The notes under the pieces: generated by a model
Seen by the model: the letters and a program-made list of their open reading frames with translations, nothing else
What the model was told of the DNA's origin: nothing
Databases searched by the model: none
From: Adineta steineri
Lineage: Eukaryota > Rotifera > Eurotatoria > Adinetida > Adinetidae
Length of the DNA stretch: 64,000 bases
Assembly (NCBI GenBank): GCA_905250115.1
Contig: CAJNOI010000063.1
Span: 211,825 to 275,824 of the forward strand
Reading direction: 5' to 3'
Program-made: the position numbers and the translations under genes
In this document: positions 35,249-48,600 of the stretch, in pieces
How positions within the stretch are numbered: the stretch's first letter is position 1
Layout: the number at the start of each line of letters is the position of its first letter

Positions 35249-36648
35249 TGACACTTTTACATCATTTTTTTCTCGTTCTTCTTTTTAACCGTAACGCACG
35301 TTCGCGTATGGCAACGAACGGTTTTGTTCTGGGAGTACGCGAGGGTACGGCAAAGACACCTTTGTTCATAATGACGTTGCTTTTCATCATACGAGCTATT
35401 TATGGGAAGAATTGCAGAAAAAAAAATTTTTTTTACAAGCATAATGTTTTTTAAAAGCAACACACTTTGGGTATTATTCAGCGCAACAGAGTATAAAAAA
35501 ACAGAAAAATACAAGCATCCATTCTGTTGTCATAAGTAGCATTTTCTATTGATAAATAATATAACTTGTCAAGAGTTTTACAATTTAATATATGAAACGA
35601 CATTTGCGTATAGAGAAGTTTATTGTCGTCCGTGACCTGTAATTATAGAAACTTTAAGTTTAAATACTTTTTTGACAAGTGTTCGTAATAGAAATACGAA
35701 TATATTTGATGATATAAATGAATACACGTGAAAGGAATTTACTTTGTAAACAATCTGCAGAAAGGTATTTGTAAAAAAGTACTCAGGTTAAATAAAGTAC
35801 TAGTTTTTTTCTTTCTCTTGTCGATGCACTGGCAGTAGAAAAAATCTTATTGAAGTTTAGTCAACCGACGTAAACAACATTATTATCAGTTTGAGGAATT
35901 CATTGATTTAATTTTATATCATCTCGCGTTACTTATAATAACTTCTATTTTAAGAAACATGACGAAGGAAATCTATACATAAGTTATTTACAAAAATTCA
36001 TGAAATAAACATCAACGGAATTGTGTTTTGTTTTTTGGTTTAAGTTCCTGTTCACTTCAATAGTTCTTTATGTGTACTCATACCAAGTTGTCATTTTTGT
36101 AAGTAAGGACTATAATTTATTTTTCAAGAGATTCTTCATTTGTTTCAAATTTTTAATTGTACAGTCGAATTTCTCTATTTTGATATAGTAAACAAATCAA
36201 TATTAAGTAAAAAATTCTAAATGATAATTAGCGAACTCTAACGACTATTTAGTATTACATTAAATATCTGTCTTTATATTAAAATATTTTAATAAAGATA
36301 GAATAAAATTTTCTACGCAAGAAATTAGTAATAAGTTTCCACTACATCACTTTGAAAATTTACTTTCCCGGAAATTAAACTGAAAAACAAGGTTACATAA
36401 TCACCATAGTGACAAATGCATCTAGACAGCCATGTGAGTATATTTATACTATTAAAAATTAACAGAAATAGAAACAGATCTTTCATTCTTCTAATTTTTT
36501 AAAGCATATATATGCTTCGTTGACCTATGATATCTGTAAATATTTCTTTTAATTTCTTAGTAGTAATTATTTTATTTCATAAGATAAAGAAATAATGATA
36601 AACAATTATTGAATAAAGTTTTCAATTAGGCACTTATTATAAATTTCA
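35249..36648. other. intergenic region between ABCB and PLXDC
   Basis: Apart from the CG-rich promoter-proximal part, this 1.4 kb is AT-rich with no supported exon or repeat. Confidence 0.5.
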
Positions 36649-39600
36649 TTAATTTGAACCAGTAAAACGTTTGAAACGAGCAATATAATTTGATGGACGA
36701 TGTTCAAGAAGCCACATACCAGCGGATGATGTTGGATTACGATAAGCATAACCATATGTAACAGCAAGTGTAACAAGAGAAAGAATAAGAACAGATAATA
36801 AAAGTGTAACAACAATTGTACGAAATGTTGAATAATGTCGAGATGGTGCAGTCAAAGATTCTTTTCGATTTTCAAAATGAATTATGGGTGGTGATGATGA
36901 TGGAAAATGAGTGTCATCATCGATATCTTCCATACTATTTGAACATGTATTATCAGATGCTAAGCGATGACATTGTGATCGAATCCATTGTTGACGTGAA
37001 CGATCATAACCATCAGAACATTTTTGTATATCATTACACCATGAACAATTATATCGTTTACCACGATTAGCCAAACATGATGCACAATCAGTAAATGTAT
37101 TACAAGCTAAAAATAAATAATTAGAAAATAATGATTTCTGTTTCTCTATTCGTTTAGTAACACAGATCGACAATCGAGTAAATGAATGTAACTAGATCAT
37201 ATATCGGATTCTCTATTGATGAGATGAATATAGCCTACAAAATTATTATGCCTGGAGTCTCTTCCTTAGTTCTACGTACAAACCATTTTTGAAAGATCAT
37301 ATTGTTCCGTAAGATAATAATTATAGGAAATTATATGTCATAGTAAGATTCTACATCTTATTTCTTTCCATTATAACGTGTTCTTCCTACTTATTCAGAG
37401 TAAAAAACAATTATTCTAAAATTATAGTCATTAATAAATTTGCATCAAAGATAATCATTACAAGTGCATTCAGGTATATGAAAACTGCCGTCTTTTCGCT
37501 TTTTAATCAAGTCTTACAAAGAGATCCGTCATAGTCACATCCTACTAATAGTTAGTTTGAATATATATATCATACACATAGTCTCGAATTATTCCATGAA
37601 AAACTAAACACTTACTTTGATCCATATCAAAAACAATTGAAACTCCATTATGAATTTTTTCTTTATCTAAATTAATTTTATCATAAAGTGTTATAACTCG
37701 TACAATATGTTCATTAGTTGAATGTTGTGATAAATATGCATCCGAAAGACCAATACGATGAGCATGATTTGAACTCGAAATTTTTACATTTGGTATTTGT
37801 AAATAATTAAAATAAATATTTCCTAATTAAATACAAACATAAATACATATATACGTGTACTTAAAATAGAAGTAATATAACAAACCAGTATTTTGTAAAA
37901 TAGCTTGAAATGTAAATGGACCAGCATCTTGCTGATCTTGTAAATAAACTTTAGTCCATGTACATACAAAATGTGTACCATTATCATAATAACTTATTTC
38001 AGTTTCATTATCACCAAGTGACGCATCAAAATTTGCCATAAATGGTGCAATGCTATCAGTAAAAAACAACCAATTAGATATAATATTAGAGTATTAAACT
38101 TACTATTGTGTACTACCAATTAATGCCGAATGAAGTAGATCACCCGTATAAATAAAACCTACAAAGTAGAATATATATTTTAGATTATTCTATTAAGAAG
38201 AAAATCATGATAATTAAAAGCGTCAGTGAATAAAATCGAGAAATGGGTTTTTCAGCAAAGAAATATCATCAATAAAAGCAAAAATAATAGACAAACAATA
38301 TTAACTGTCACCATCACTTACAAGAACTTTATATTTCTTCTATCAATGTATTGTAAAATAAATTAAATAATATTTACTAAAAATCTAAGACAGAAAAAAT
38401 TACCTCCAGTAGCAACCAAAATTTTATATATAACATGACCATAAAACGGAAAACCAAATTTTAAACCAATTCCCTATAAATTTTGTTTCATAATATAAAT
38501 AAAATAAAGTTAGATATATTTTAACATACAAATGCTGATCGATGTCGATTTGAAAGTGCATGAATACGAATAAATTGATCATTATCATGTACAAAATTCA
38601 TTGGTATACCTTCCGTATTTCGAACAACATATGAAACATTATAATAATGATGATCATTCTATAGTAAAGAAAATAAAAATGAATCAAAAAATATTATCGA
38701 AATATAAACATACAATATAAACAGTTTGTTCTGAAGTATTAAATAGACTTTTATTTGAATCAAGAAATTTAAAATCATTAGTTTCATCAATATAAGCAAA
38801 GTGTGATGATAATATTGTTGAAGGTGTAGATAATATACCTTCAACACTTGGCATATGTATTTCATCTTTACTTTTCATAGTAACGGAACTTATTATTGTA
38901 TCTTTCGATGCTAAAATTTAATAACGAAAAAAGTTCAATTTATTTTTATTGCAAAATAAGTCTTACGTGGACATGAATAATTCTCAAGAAATATTTGAAC
39001 TTGTTTGACATTTATTGGACATTGATATTGAACTTCTTTTTTCACTTCATTCATAAAGTCTGATATAGTACTAAAAAAAGAAAAGATTAATTTAACAAAT
39101 GAAAAACTATGCTCTGCTAGTCAGTAATTGATCTTTCTAGGGTATAGTTTTTGTTAAATAAAAAGAAAACTTACTGGCAATAATTATCATCTTTATTATG
39201 AGACCAATATGTAAATAATTTTTTCGTAATGATTGATCGTTTTTCATGTGGACATAATTGATGTTGATCATCGATATTACATTTATCAATACCAAGTAAA
39301 CGAAGTAAATTAAGAATTAAACTTCCATATGATTTAACACTTAATGGACAATGAAGCGAATCAAAACATGATGAAAAAGCTCTAAAAAAATATTAAGTTA
39401 TATATATATGAGGGAGTAAGGCATGTTATTTGAGTTTACTTGCAATCTTTTATATCTAAACATTGAAATAATTTAACATAAACATTTTGTCCACATGAAA
39501 TTTGATCTTTATCAATTTCAGGATAGAACCAAGATGATTGATCACGTTTTAATCGAGCATTTGTTGAAATAATTTTATATGGTTCTTGATATTGATAAGA

Positions 39601-39693
39601 TAAATCATTCATTAATATAATATCTTCATTATTTCCATTTGATTTATTTAATAAAAATATTAAATAAATAAATATTTGAACGAAATACTTCAT
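36649..39693 (-). CDS. PLXDC: plexin-domain-containing protein (PLXDC/TEM7-like)
   Basis: About ten exons from the ATG at 39691-39693 to the TAA at 36649. The N-terminus MKYFVQIFIYLIFLLNKSNG is a signal peptide. A Cys-rich segment of ~130 residues follows. Then comes the PLXDC core: FPFYGH, VATGGFIYTGDLLH, IAPFMANFDASLGDNETEISYYDNG, TFQAILQNTG and HRIGLSDAY, all close to vertebrate PLXDC2. Next is a PSI/plexin cysteine module (CASCLANRGKRYNCSWC, KCSDGYDRSRQQW), one transmembrane helix (TIVVTLLLSVLILSLVTLAV), and a short tail with NPTSSAGMWLLEHRPS, matching the conserved PLXDC tail. It is a type I cell-surface protein; vertebrate members are PEDF receptors and bind cortactin or nidogen. The Cys-rich N-terminal extension is not typical. 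A 505-bp intron (37108-37612) separates the core from the PSI module. Confidence 0.88.
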
Positions 39694-40075
39694 TCTATTT
39701 ATCTATAAATCCAATTTAGATATAAGATAAACTATCTATCTAATCTTTTGCATACACGACTAACGAATAAAATAACAAAAAAAAAAGAAAAAAGAATTGT
39801 GTATGTTTTTATTCAATGTGAAAGAGAACGAAAAAGAAAGAGAAGAAAATGAAATAGCTATACACGAGGTCACCTGTATACTTTCCTGACTGAATCAATG
39901 TAGGTATAACGAATGTCTCATTGATTATGTACGTGACGTTTGTCGTTCGTTCTTCTCTTTTTCTTAACGAAAAACGATTAATTGATCATTATCATAAGAG
40001 AAAACTAATCCTCACGACTATATTCTTGTTCCTTTATTTTTGTTTTTCTTTCTCGTCAATAACATTCATCTAAAC
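39694..40075. promoter_or_regulatory. divergent promoter of PLXDC and the EF-hand gene
   Basis: 382 bp between opposite start codons. It includes A-rich and AGAA-rich sequence (39770-39860). No clear TATA box or binding site could be assigned. Confidence 0.4.
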
Positions 40076-40543
40076 ATGGCCGTGAATGGTAATGATACAT
40101 CAACTGATGATCGTTTAAAACAAGCATATGAAGTTTTATCTAAACGAAATCATAATCGTGCATTAGGTCTTAAAGATGCTGGAATTTGTATACGTGCAGC
40201 AGGTTATAGTCCATCAAATAATGAACTTAAAAAAATAATTGATACAAAATTAGGTACAACTTATTCTCATCAATTATTTGATTTAAAAACAATTGAAGAT
40301 TTATGTACTGGTTTAAAGAAACGTTCGGAAAGAGATGTACATGATAGTTTACGTTGTTTTGATTATGAACGTAATGGTTTTATATCTGCTCAAGAATTAA
40401 AATATTTCTTAGGTACACGTGGAGAAAAATTAAGTGAAGAAGAAATTGATGAAATGTTACGTGATTTGGATATTGATCAACAAGGAATGTTATCTATTGA
40501 ACAAGCATTATCATTATTTTTTGTTGGAGATTATACCGAATAA
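40076..40543 (+). CDS. EF-hand protein of the calmodulin/myosin light chain type
   Basis: A single exon of 155 residues from the ATG at 40076, in good context (AAACATGG); the open frame upstream starts only with a TTG. Two C-terminal EF-hands are recognisable. The third hand has the loop DYERNGFISAQE, with Asp1, Glu3, Asn5, Gly6, Ile8 and Glu12, so it could bind Ca2+. The last loop DIDQQGMLSIEQ has Gln instead of Glu at position 12, so it is probably weak or silent. The N-terminal half (RALGLKDAGICIRAAGYSPSNNEL) resembles a degenerate first hand, as in essential myosin light chains. It likely works as a light chain or Ca2+-modulated adaptor. It lies between divergent PLXDC and convergent SIDT, with 81 bp between its stop and the SIDT stop. 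Confidence 0.82.
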   Translation: MAVNGNDTSTDDRLKQAYEVLSKRNHNRALGLKDAGICIRAAGYSPSNNELKKIIDTKLGTTYSHQLFDLKTIEDLCTGLKKRSERDVHDSLRCFDYERNGFISAQELKYFLGTRGEKLSEEEIDEMLRDLDIDQQGMLSIEQALSLFFVGDYTE

Positions 40544-40624
40544 GAAAACATTTTATTATTATTATTATCTAGAAAAAAAAGAAAATAAACAAAAATACAT
40601 GAGACTTCTTTTTTTTTCGTTTTT

Positions 40625-43600
40625 TTAAAAAGCTGCTAATTCTTTTCGTCTTTTTCTTCTTATACCATCATCAAGTGTTAATAAAGTAAGAAATGAAAAA
40701 AATAAACTAAATGATGATAATAAATGCCATATATCGTGTACATCATATGTATGTAATAATATACATGGACGATTACGCATACGTGATATAGCTGGTTGTA
40801 CTTCATAACTTTTAACTTCTTGATAGAAAAAATATAATGATGATGACCAAAAAAATGTTGCTAATAGAAGAAATAGAATTGAAAAACGTGTAAAATGTTC
40901 ACGATGAATTATTTTCATTAAAATATAATATAATAAATAAATAGCTAAATTACCAAGAAATACAAATAAAAGATGATTTGGAAATGATTCAGGTTGTACA
41001 ATTGCACCATAAAGTGCAAATGCTATGTTTATACAATTAGCTGGAATTAAAATCATCATACGATTTAAATAACGTGGACGAGATAAAATACCATTTTCTT
41101 TTACAAGATGATATAAATGAACCTAAAGAAAATTATTGTAATTAATAGAGTTCAACAGAATACTAGAAATTTATTGTATTGTCTAGTAATTCACTATAGA
41201 ACTAGAGCAGGATTAGTGAATGAATATTGAGGTTATTAACATGATAGCATTTACATAATATCTCAAGAGCAAACATCTTTTAATTCATATGTGAAGACAT
41301 TTAGCCTTACTCTTGAATCTAATAGTGTATTATGAATGTCATCTGGTGGATAAGTGTTAGTAACACATCTACAAGCGACCTATGTAGTAAAGAGTAGGGC
41401 AAGGATAAATAATAAAAGTTACGTTTGCCTAGAATTATACTAACGTAAGATATTTATATATATGTAATAGGAGTAATGTGACTAAACCTGAGGCCATATG
41501 CTATATAAATGAAAGCCTTGTAATTAAAATAACAGACTCATGCTCTCCGATCATAGTCATTGTATTAGGGTTTTCATCCGATAAAATTCTTAATCACAGA
41601 ACTCATTGTTCTAATAGTATTCTTTTAAATGAAGTAAGCGAGGTCTGCCTAAGATATGAAATACTACAAAAATAGATTGCGTTCCTAAATGTTGTGAGTA
41701 TATGTCAAAATGATCTCTAATATAAAGGTGTAGTCAGATTGCGCTTTTTCAAATTGAGTCAGAACTCACAACGACTAAAAGGATATAATAACGGGTGAAT
41801 ATCTATTGTAGTTAAGTCGTACTTTCGCGAAAAAAAACCCAGTTTACCCTTGTAGTGCTAATCATTTCATTATAATTCAATCCTAATGGCATTCATATAT
41901 AGGATAATATTCTCCCCAAATTTCAATGAGCTAAGGCAATCTTCGCTATACATCTCGTTTAATTAAACATATATAGCAAATAAATTCGAGTAACTTACAT
42001 GTACACGAAAAGTAACTTTTAATCTTCCCATATAATAAATTTTTCCTGTAAATGCTAAACAAGATAAAATATGTATAACTGCATATGTTATCCAAAACCA
42101 TTGTTCATCGTAATACTATTCAAAAATAAACTTCTTAGAAAAAAATATTTTGTTACTTTAAACTTACAACTCCAATAACAGTGACAAGAATAATAACAGC
42201 TAGAAATGAAAATGAACCAGCTGAACGTGGATTTATATCTGGATGTCTTGTTTGATAAATTTTGATTATATTTAAAACAGCTACAATAAACATAAAACTT
42301 GTATCAAATTGAAAATTTTGTTTTGATGGACAAATATGATAACTAAATAAAAACTATTGATTTAAAACAAAAAAATTTCATTTCACTTTTTTTATTTACC
42401 ATGCACTCATAACTCCTTCCATAAATAATCCAATACCCATTGCATAAAATAAACCAAAATGTTGTGGAATACCATATTCCTAATAAGAAAATAAAAATTT
42501 TAAATTAATTATTCTTTTGCAAAAAATATTCATACTTTTCCAATTGCAGGATATTTTGCAAGAAATCGAGCATATGCCATATCTCTACAAAAGAAATAAT
42601 AATCATAAATTTTTATTTCATTTATCTTTTACCTTCGATAAACAATAATTAAAAAAAGTAAACCAAGTGCACAATAACCAATATTCGAAAAAACATTATT
42701 AAATGCTGTTAACATCGCAAATTGTCTTGTACATAAAAAATTAAAATAACATATATCTTCATTTCCAGATGCATCAATATTAAGTTGAAATTGTAGAACA
42801 AGTTGAATAACAGGTAAAGTATAAAATATAGCTATTGTTAACATTGTTTGAGGATAAATACGAAATTTTTGTTTTAAATAATCATAATCTTTAACACATA
42901 GATCACTAACAGTAACAAAACCAGCCTAAAAATATAGATAAGTCAAAATTCTGTGTTTCCATTCTAATATGATCTACTATTACAGTGCAACGTCTAAAAA
43001 AGAATGCTCCTTGAAAAAGACATTCTCTTATGACAACATGGCATATTGTATCAATATATAAATAAACTTTGTAATCAATACAAATAAATAGAAAAGGGTT
43101 ATAGTATTCTCGTAAGACTCAATGGCATAGTTCATGGGTGGGAAAAAAAAGGAGACAATCATATTCCTATAAACGATGGAATTTCAATTTTGTGAGTCAT
43201 ATAATATGATAATCAACTTCTTTATATTTAATGGTGAACTATTTAATTAAACTTACATTCGATGTTTCAATAACTTCAACATCAGCTGAATTTTCTAATT
43301 CATTTCCAGTTGCTGCTGATTCTACATTTTCTTCACCTTCAGCTGTTTGATAACGAAATTCATTATCCCTTCGTTCTATTTAATAAATAAAAATATTTCT
43401 TCAATTAACTCTCCATCTTTCTTACCCGCGATTTCGCGTTCGGCTTTTGCTTCCAAGAATGCTAAAAATCGAAGAGCGTATTTTTACAAGTAACAAAAAT
43501 TTTCAAAAACATACGTAATTGTTCTGGAGCTAAATGATCACTAAAACGAAATTTTTTAATAAATTTAATTAAAATATAATCAAAATCATCTTACTAAATA

Positions 43601-45394
43601 TCTGGATGTTTACACATAATACCAAAGGCCATAAAATAAATAAAAAGAAACAATCCAATTGTTGAAAATATTGCGATGTAAAGAAAATTATCTAAACAAA
43701 AACAAAATCAACTGATAACAAAAGAAAATATTTTCTTTTTTTACAATTTGCTGGTGGTTGTAATGTAACAGTTGCATTTTTTCTTCGTTGAACATCAACA
43801 ATACCAGATGGTCGAATCATTGTTTGTTCCTGATCATTTAAACAATCAGCATCAGTTGGTTTAACAAGAAAAACTAGAAGAAATGTATTGCGTTTTGGAA
43901 ATTCACTGGCCTAAAATTATATTTTAAAATGAAAATCAAATTTGTTTTTTAAATTACATAAACATTAAATGAGGCAATCGATGCCATTGTTTGATAATGT
44001 CCTTGTCGTGTACCAATTTCACTAACATCATAAACTGGACAATCAAATGATTGTACTGATACAACGGTACATAATTGATCTGGTGATCGAACATCAATAA
44101 AAACATTTTCAATATCAGGTGGAAATGTAAATTTATAATAAACAGGCATAGCTGGTGAAACAAAAAATTGTTGACTTATACCAGTTCTAAATATTTCAAG
44201 AATAAGTAATTAGTAAGAAAAATTATTTTCTTCTTACTGAAGTATAAATTGAGTTATATTTTCAAGTTGAACTGAATAATTAATTAAATCATTATTTGAT
44301 GTTGATATTTCAATAAATACTCGACTTATATGTGCACGTGTACGATTTATTTCATTTTGTAAACAAAGAATACGTGAAGCACTTGAATAAATCATTCTAA
44401 AGCAAAAAATATATATTTAACAAAAACAAATTCAAAAAGAATTGTCTCATATTACCCATTAGTAAATGTATATGGTAACGTCCATGAAATAACACCACGA
44501 ATTTGTCGAACGACAATTAAAAGTGGAGATTCTTGTTCAGTTTTATATGTCATATTCGTTATTACACGAATAGCCTAAAAAAAGACAGGTTTTTAGAAAA
44601 CTAATTTACAAGTATCTTTGATTTGCAGTATCGAAATCATAAGATTAAATTCACAAAATTGAGCAGCTAACAAGGGAACCGCACGAAGTGATTCAACGAT
44701 TTCGAGTTGGGACTATTTGTAACCTAAAACTAGGACCTATATCTGTTCAATGTTTCCAGTCAAATCACTTCGGGTGGTTCCCTCGTAAGTTTTACAAATA
44801 AATAAGTCAATTCATCATAACACAACTACACAATTGACTTTGATCTGACTTGTGTGAACAAAGTAGTTTATTCATCTATTTCTGGTACAAAAAGATAATT
44901 CCCTTGAATACAAGACAAAATGTCCTATCAATGAAATTACACGTTTGATTTTTTTCGAATTGAAAATTTAATAGACAATCCTATTCTCTAATTCAATGTC
45001 TGTAATTATTCACACTTTTTATTTAGCAGCATATTTCAATTTATTTTTACAAACAATCTTTTATTACCCACTAATTAACTATATAGAAATTATTATACAA
45101 AATCATTACATATTAATAAAATAATCGTTTTTTTTGTATCTTACCATAGATGGATCAAATGAATATTCAACAGAATAATAATGTACAGAACTTGAATTAA
45201 GGGCACCGGTACATATTTCTCCAAATGTACAATTTTTTATTTCAATATCTGGATTAATTATTGACTTAATAGAATTATCTGATATCTTATCACCTTGTAC
45301 TATTAGCACCCATGCCTTTAAATAAAATAAACCTTTAGAAAACTGAATACTAGTTTCATAATCTTACCAATAAAAAAATCGATAGAGATATCAT
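40625..45394 (-). CDS. SIDT: SID-1/SIDT family transmembrane protein
   Basis: A multi-exon minus-strand gene from the ATG at 45392-45394 (seven-nine codon first exon) to the TAA at 40625. The leader MISLSIFLLAWVLIVQG is a signal peptide. A large extracellular beta-rich region follows (exons 45315-43750), then a multi-pass membrane half. Diagnostic SIDT text: CYFNFLCTRQFAMLTAFNNV, then FSNIGYCALGLLFLIIVYRR, YGIPQHFGLFYAMGIGLF, and the C-terminal DIWHLLSSFSLFFSFLTLL then TLDD. Family metal-site residues are kept: Ser and His in MSACYH, Asp in FDTSFM, and two His in HDIWH. These proteins are plasma-membrane or lysosomal; C. elegans SID-1 mediates dsRNA uptake and SIDT1/2 transport RNA or lipid (CREST-type hydrolase fold). 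Introns at 41126-41990, 42926-43257 and 44576-45145 are unusually long; the last holds a MITE-like element. Exact exon borders in the extracellular half are approximate. Confidence 0.9.
44667..44789. mobile_element. 123-bp MITE-like element with ~30-bp inverted ends in a SIDT intron
   Basis: The left end CTAACAAGGGAACCGCACG (44667 on) and, inverted, the right end CTTACGAGGGAACCACCCG (ending 44789) match over ~30 bases with few mismatches. AGTGATT...AAC follows in both. The interior is only ~60 bp and non-coding. No clear target duplication was found, so the borders may be off by a few bases. It lies in the 570-bp intron at 44576-45145 and does not disturb the exons. Confidence 0.65.
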
Positions 45395-45685
45395 TTTTAC
45401 ACACTATGTCAAATGGAATGAATGATAAAAAAATCGACTACATGTGATAAGAAGATGACTCATCTATAAATAAAGCGACATCTAACTTTTTCTTCTTATT
45501 AAATGAAATTTATATAAAACTGAATTTAAAACTTAGAAAATATGCCCAAAAAATTATATACTAATTCTATTAAAAATTAATTAAAGTCATATCAATGGAA
45601 ACGATTTCATCAATGGCGGTATATGGTGGCGCTTTAAGTTAATCTTTACTGCTTATCATTATTCATTCAATCTGATACTACAACA
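45395..45685. promoter_or_regulatory. divergent promoter of SIDT and DZIP1
   Basis: A 291-bp spacer between opposite start codons. AT-rich, with no clear TATA element at the expected distance on either strand. Confidence 0.4.
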
Positions 45686-48600
45686 ATGAATTATTTGTAT
45701 TTGAATAATTCACCACAACAGCCTGTACCAAGATCATTTGTTTTTAATAAACGAAATGAAAAAATTGATTGGCGTCGAATTGGTAGGAAAAATAAATTCT
45801 TTTTTTCAATGAAATTGATTAAAATTTGATTATTATTATAAATCTAGCTGCTGTTGATGTTGAACGTGTAGCACGAGAATTAGATTTTCAAGTATTACAA
45901 GATAATATTGAACATATTACATTATGTAATATCGATCTTGAAGTTGTAAGTTAAGCATTTTATCAAAAACTTTAAAAGATAAATATTTTCAAGGATTCTC
46001 GAGCAATGGATCCAAATTTTCTGAAACTTTATAAAATGGCACAATTAACAATTGAATATCTTTTGGTTTGTTTTTCTTTTATATATTTCATATATTTCTA
46101 ATCAATGTTTTTTTCTCTTAGCTTTGCCAAGATCAAATAACAAGCCAATTAGTTGATTACGAACAAAACAAAGGCAAAGGTTTAGCTGTAAGATATTCTT
46201 TTTTTAATATTCAAAAAAAAAACAAGTTTTTTATAAAATTTCTAAAAGGATCAAGACGAAACTCGTCGACAAATTGAAAAATTAAAAAATGATTTAAATT
46301 TAACAAAAAAAGAATCAAAAAAACGAAAAAAAATGATTGAAACACAAGAAAAAATGTTATTAGCACAACGTTCAAATTATCACACTGTATGAAAATTTTC
46401 TTTTATTTATTTTTTTATTATTTCTTCAAATTTTTTCCAGTGTCCAGTTTGTACACATTCATTTTTAAGTCTCGAATATTTACAAGCACATATGCATCGT
46501 CGTCATCCAGAATACGATCCAAATCGAAAACGTGAACATGATGTAGATATTGAAAAAGAAATACAACGTCTTAAAGATGAATTACATAGTAAAGAAACAG
46601 AACTACAATTAATTAAAGTGCAAAAAGTATGAAAAAATTCATATTACTTAATATAGTCTCCATATGATAACACAAAAACGAATGAAAAATTTTTATAATA
46701 TTAACGAAACCATAAATAGGATCGATATATATGACAATAAAATCACATAATATTTAATAGGACATCATAGTAGCAAGGAGTATAAATTTGAGTCATACTG
46801 TTCCGGAAGTTACAATTCAAGGTGATTTAATTAAATACGACACCTTTTTTTGATATACATCATAGTATAGAACAATTTGCGAAGACTACTGTGCATTGTA
46901 TTATTCTACTACATGACATGTTGAATCTTATTTTGGACTAATATTTAACTTTATGATTTAGATTGAGAGATTTTTTATTAATTGAAAATTATTTTTGTTC
47001 TCTAATGGTTTCTGTCTGGGCAGTTGTCACCCTTTTTTTCATTTTGATGTAATCCAATAGGAATGTAACTTTTACTGCTTCCGGGAACGAAATTTAAAAT
47101 AATATTTGAAGTCTAAACGAGTTTCTATCAAATATACTTAATTTCTAAGACAGTAGTACGAGTTATTTTAAGTTACTTGATGAAATTTTTACTGGAGTAA
47201 TCATTTGTATTTTTAGGCTGTTGATGAAGAAAAAATTCGAGATCGTGATGAAACTATTCGTCAACTTAAAGTATAATAATTAATTTATATTTTTATTATT
47301 ACGATAATATTTATTTTATATAGGACGAAATTCAAGCATTAACAACAAAAATAACTATATTAGATGAAAAATATTTTACATTAAGATCTGTAATATTTTA
47401 TTTATTTTTTTTTGTTTATTAAAATATCAATCTTCTTCTTTTTTAAGACTAATCAAAATCAAACACCATCACCCAGTCGACGTGAAGGTGGTGTTAAAGA
47501 ATTATTAAAAGAAAATAAAAATTTACGTGTGGAAAATGAACAATTAGTTTGTATTATTTATCTGTAATTTTTAATCTAATAAATTTTCTTTTTTTTAGAA
47601 ACAATTACTTCAACAACTAGAAACGAATTTACAAAAAGAAGAAAAATCTAAACGACGTTTAGAACGTGAAAATCAAAATGTGATTTACATTTTCTCTCCC
47701 ATCTATTTTATCATACAGTTCCGTTTTTTTCCTTTAGTTGCAAAAGAAAATAGTTGATCTAAATAATACTCTAGCATCTTTACAAAACGCATCAGGTGAT
47801 ACAAGTCGATTATCACAAGAATTAATTGCATCTCAAAATGTAAGATAAAACGAAAAAAAGGGAAATTAATATATATCATTCATTTGTTGAATATCTAGCG
47901 ATATAATGAAGAAAAAAATCGACGTAAACAATTAGAAAAAGAAGTTGATGAAGCTAGTCATCAATTAGCACAACTTCGAAATCAACCACCACCCGTTATT
48001 GATCGTAAATCACCTGCACCACCACCACGTTCAACTGCTTCACCATCTCCACGTTCAAGTGTTTCACCACCTCCTGTACGTGTTCCATCTCGACCAGTTC
48101 AAACAACAGAAATATTTCTACCACAATATTGTCCAAGTCTTGTTCGACAAATCAATGAAAATCCTCGATTTTTAAATCAATATCGAGATGCTGCAAAAGA
48201 ACAATTAATCGAGGAATTTTCGCAATATGATAATTTAGGCATTACTGAAGTAAGATTAAATTCATAATATAAAATTAATACTAATAGTATTCGACTTTTA
48301 GAAAGATACTCGACTTAGTACTAATGATTTTCCAGCAAAAATGAAGATTGTTGAACAAACCCGAAATAATATTCAACAAGTAAGATTTATATTTTCAATT
48401 ATCCTATTTTTCTTGTACTGAACTATTGAAGAGCTAATTTCATCACAATTCTTTTTTTATTTGTTCAATATTGTAAATTAAAATATCTATTTTAGGATTT
48501 ACCAAATTTTGAACGTATTCGTGCTGAATTGAGTCAAAAATTAGATAAACTTGCTAATGAACGAATGCATAATCACCAACCTACAACTACATCATCTGTT

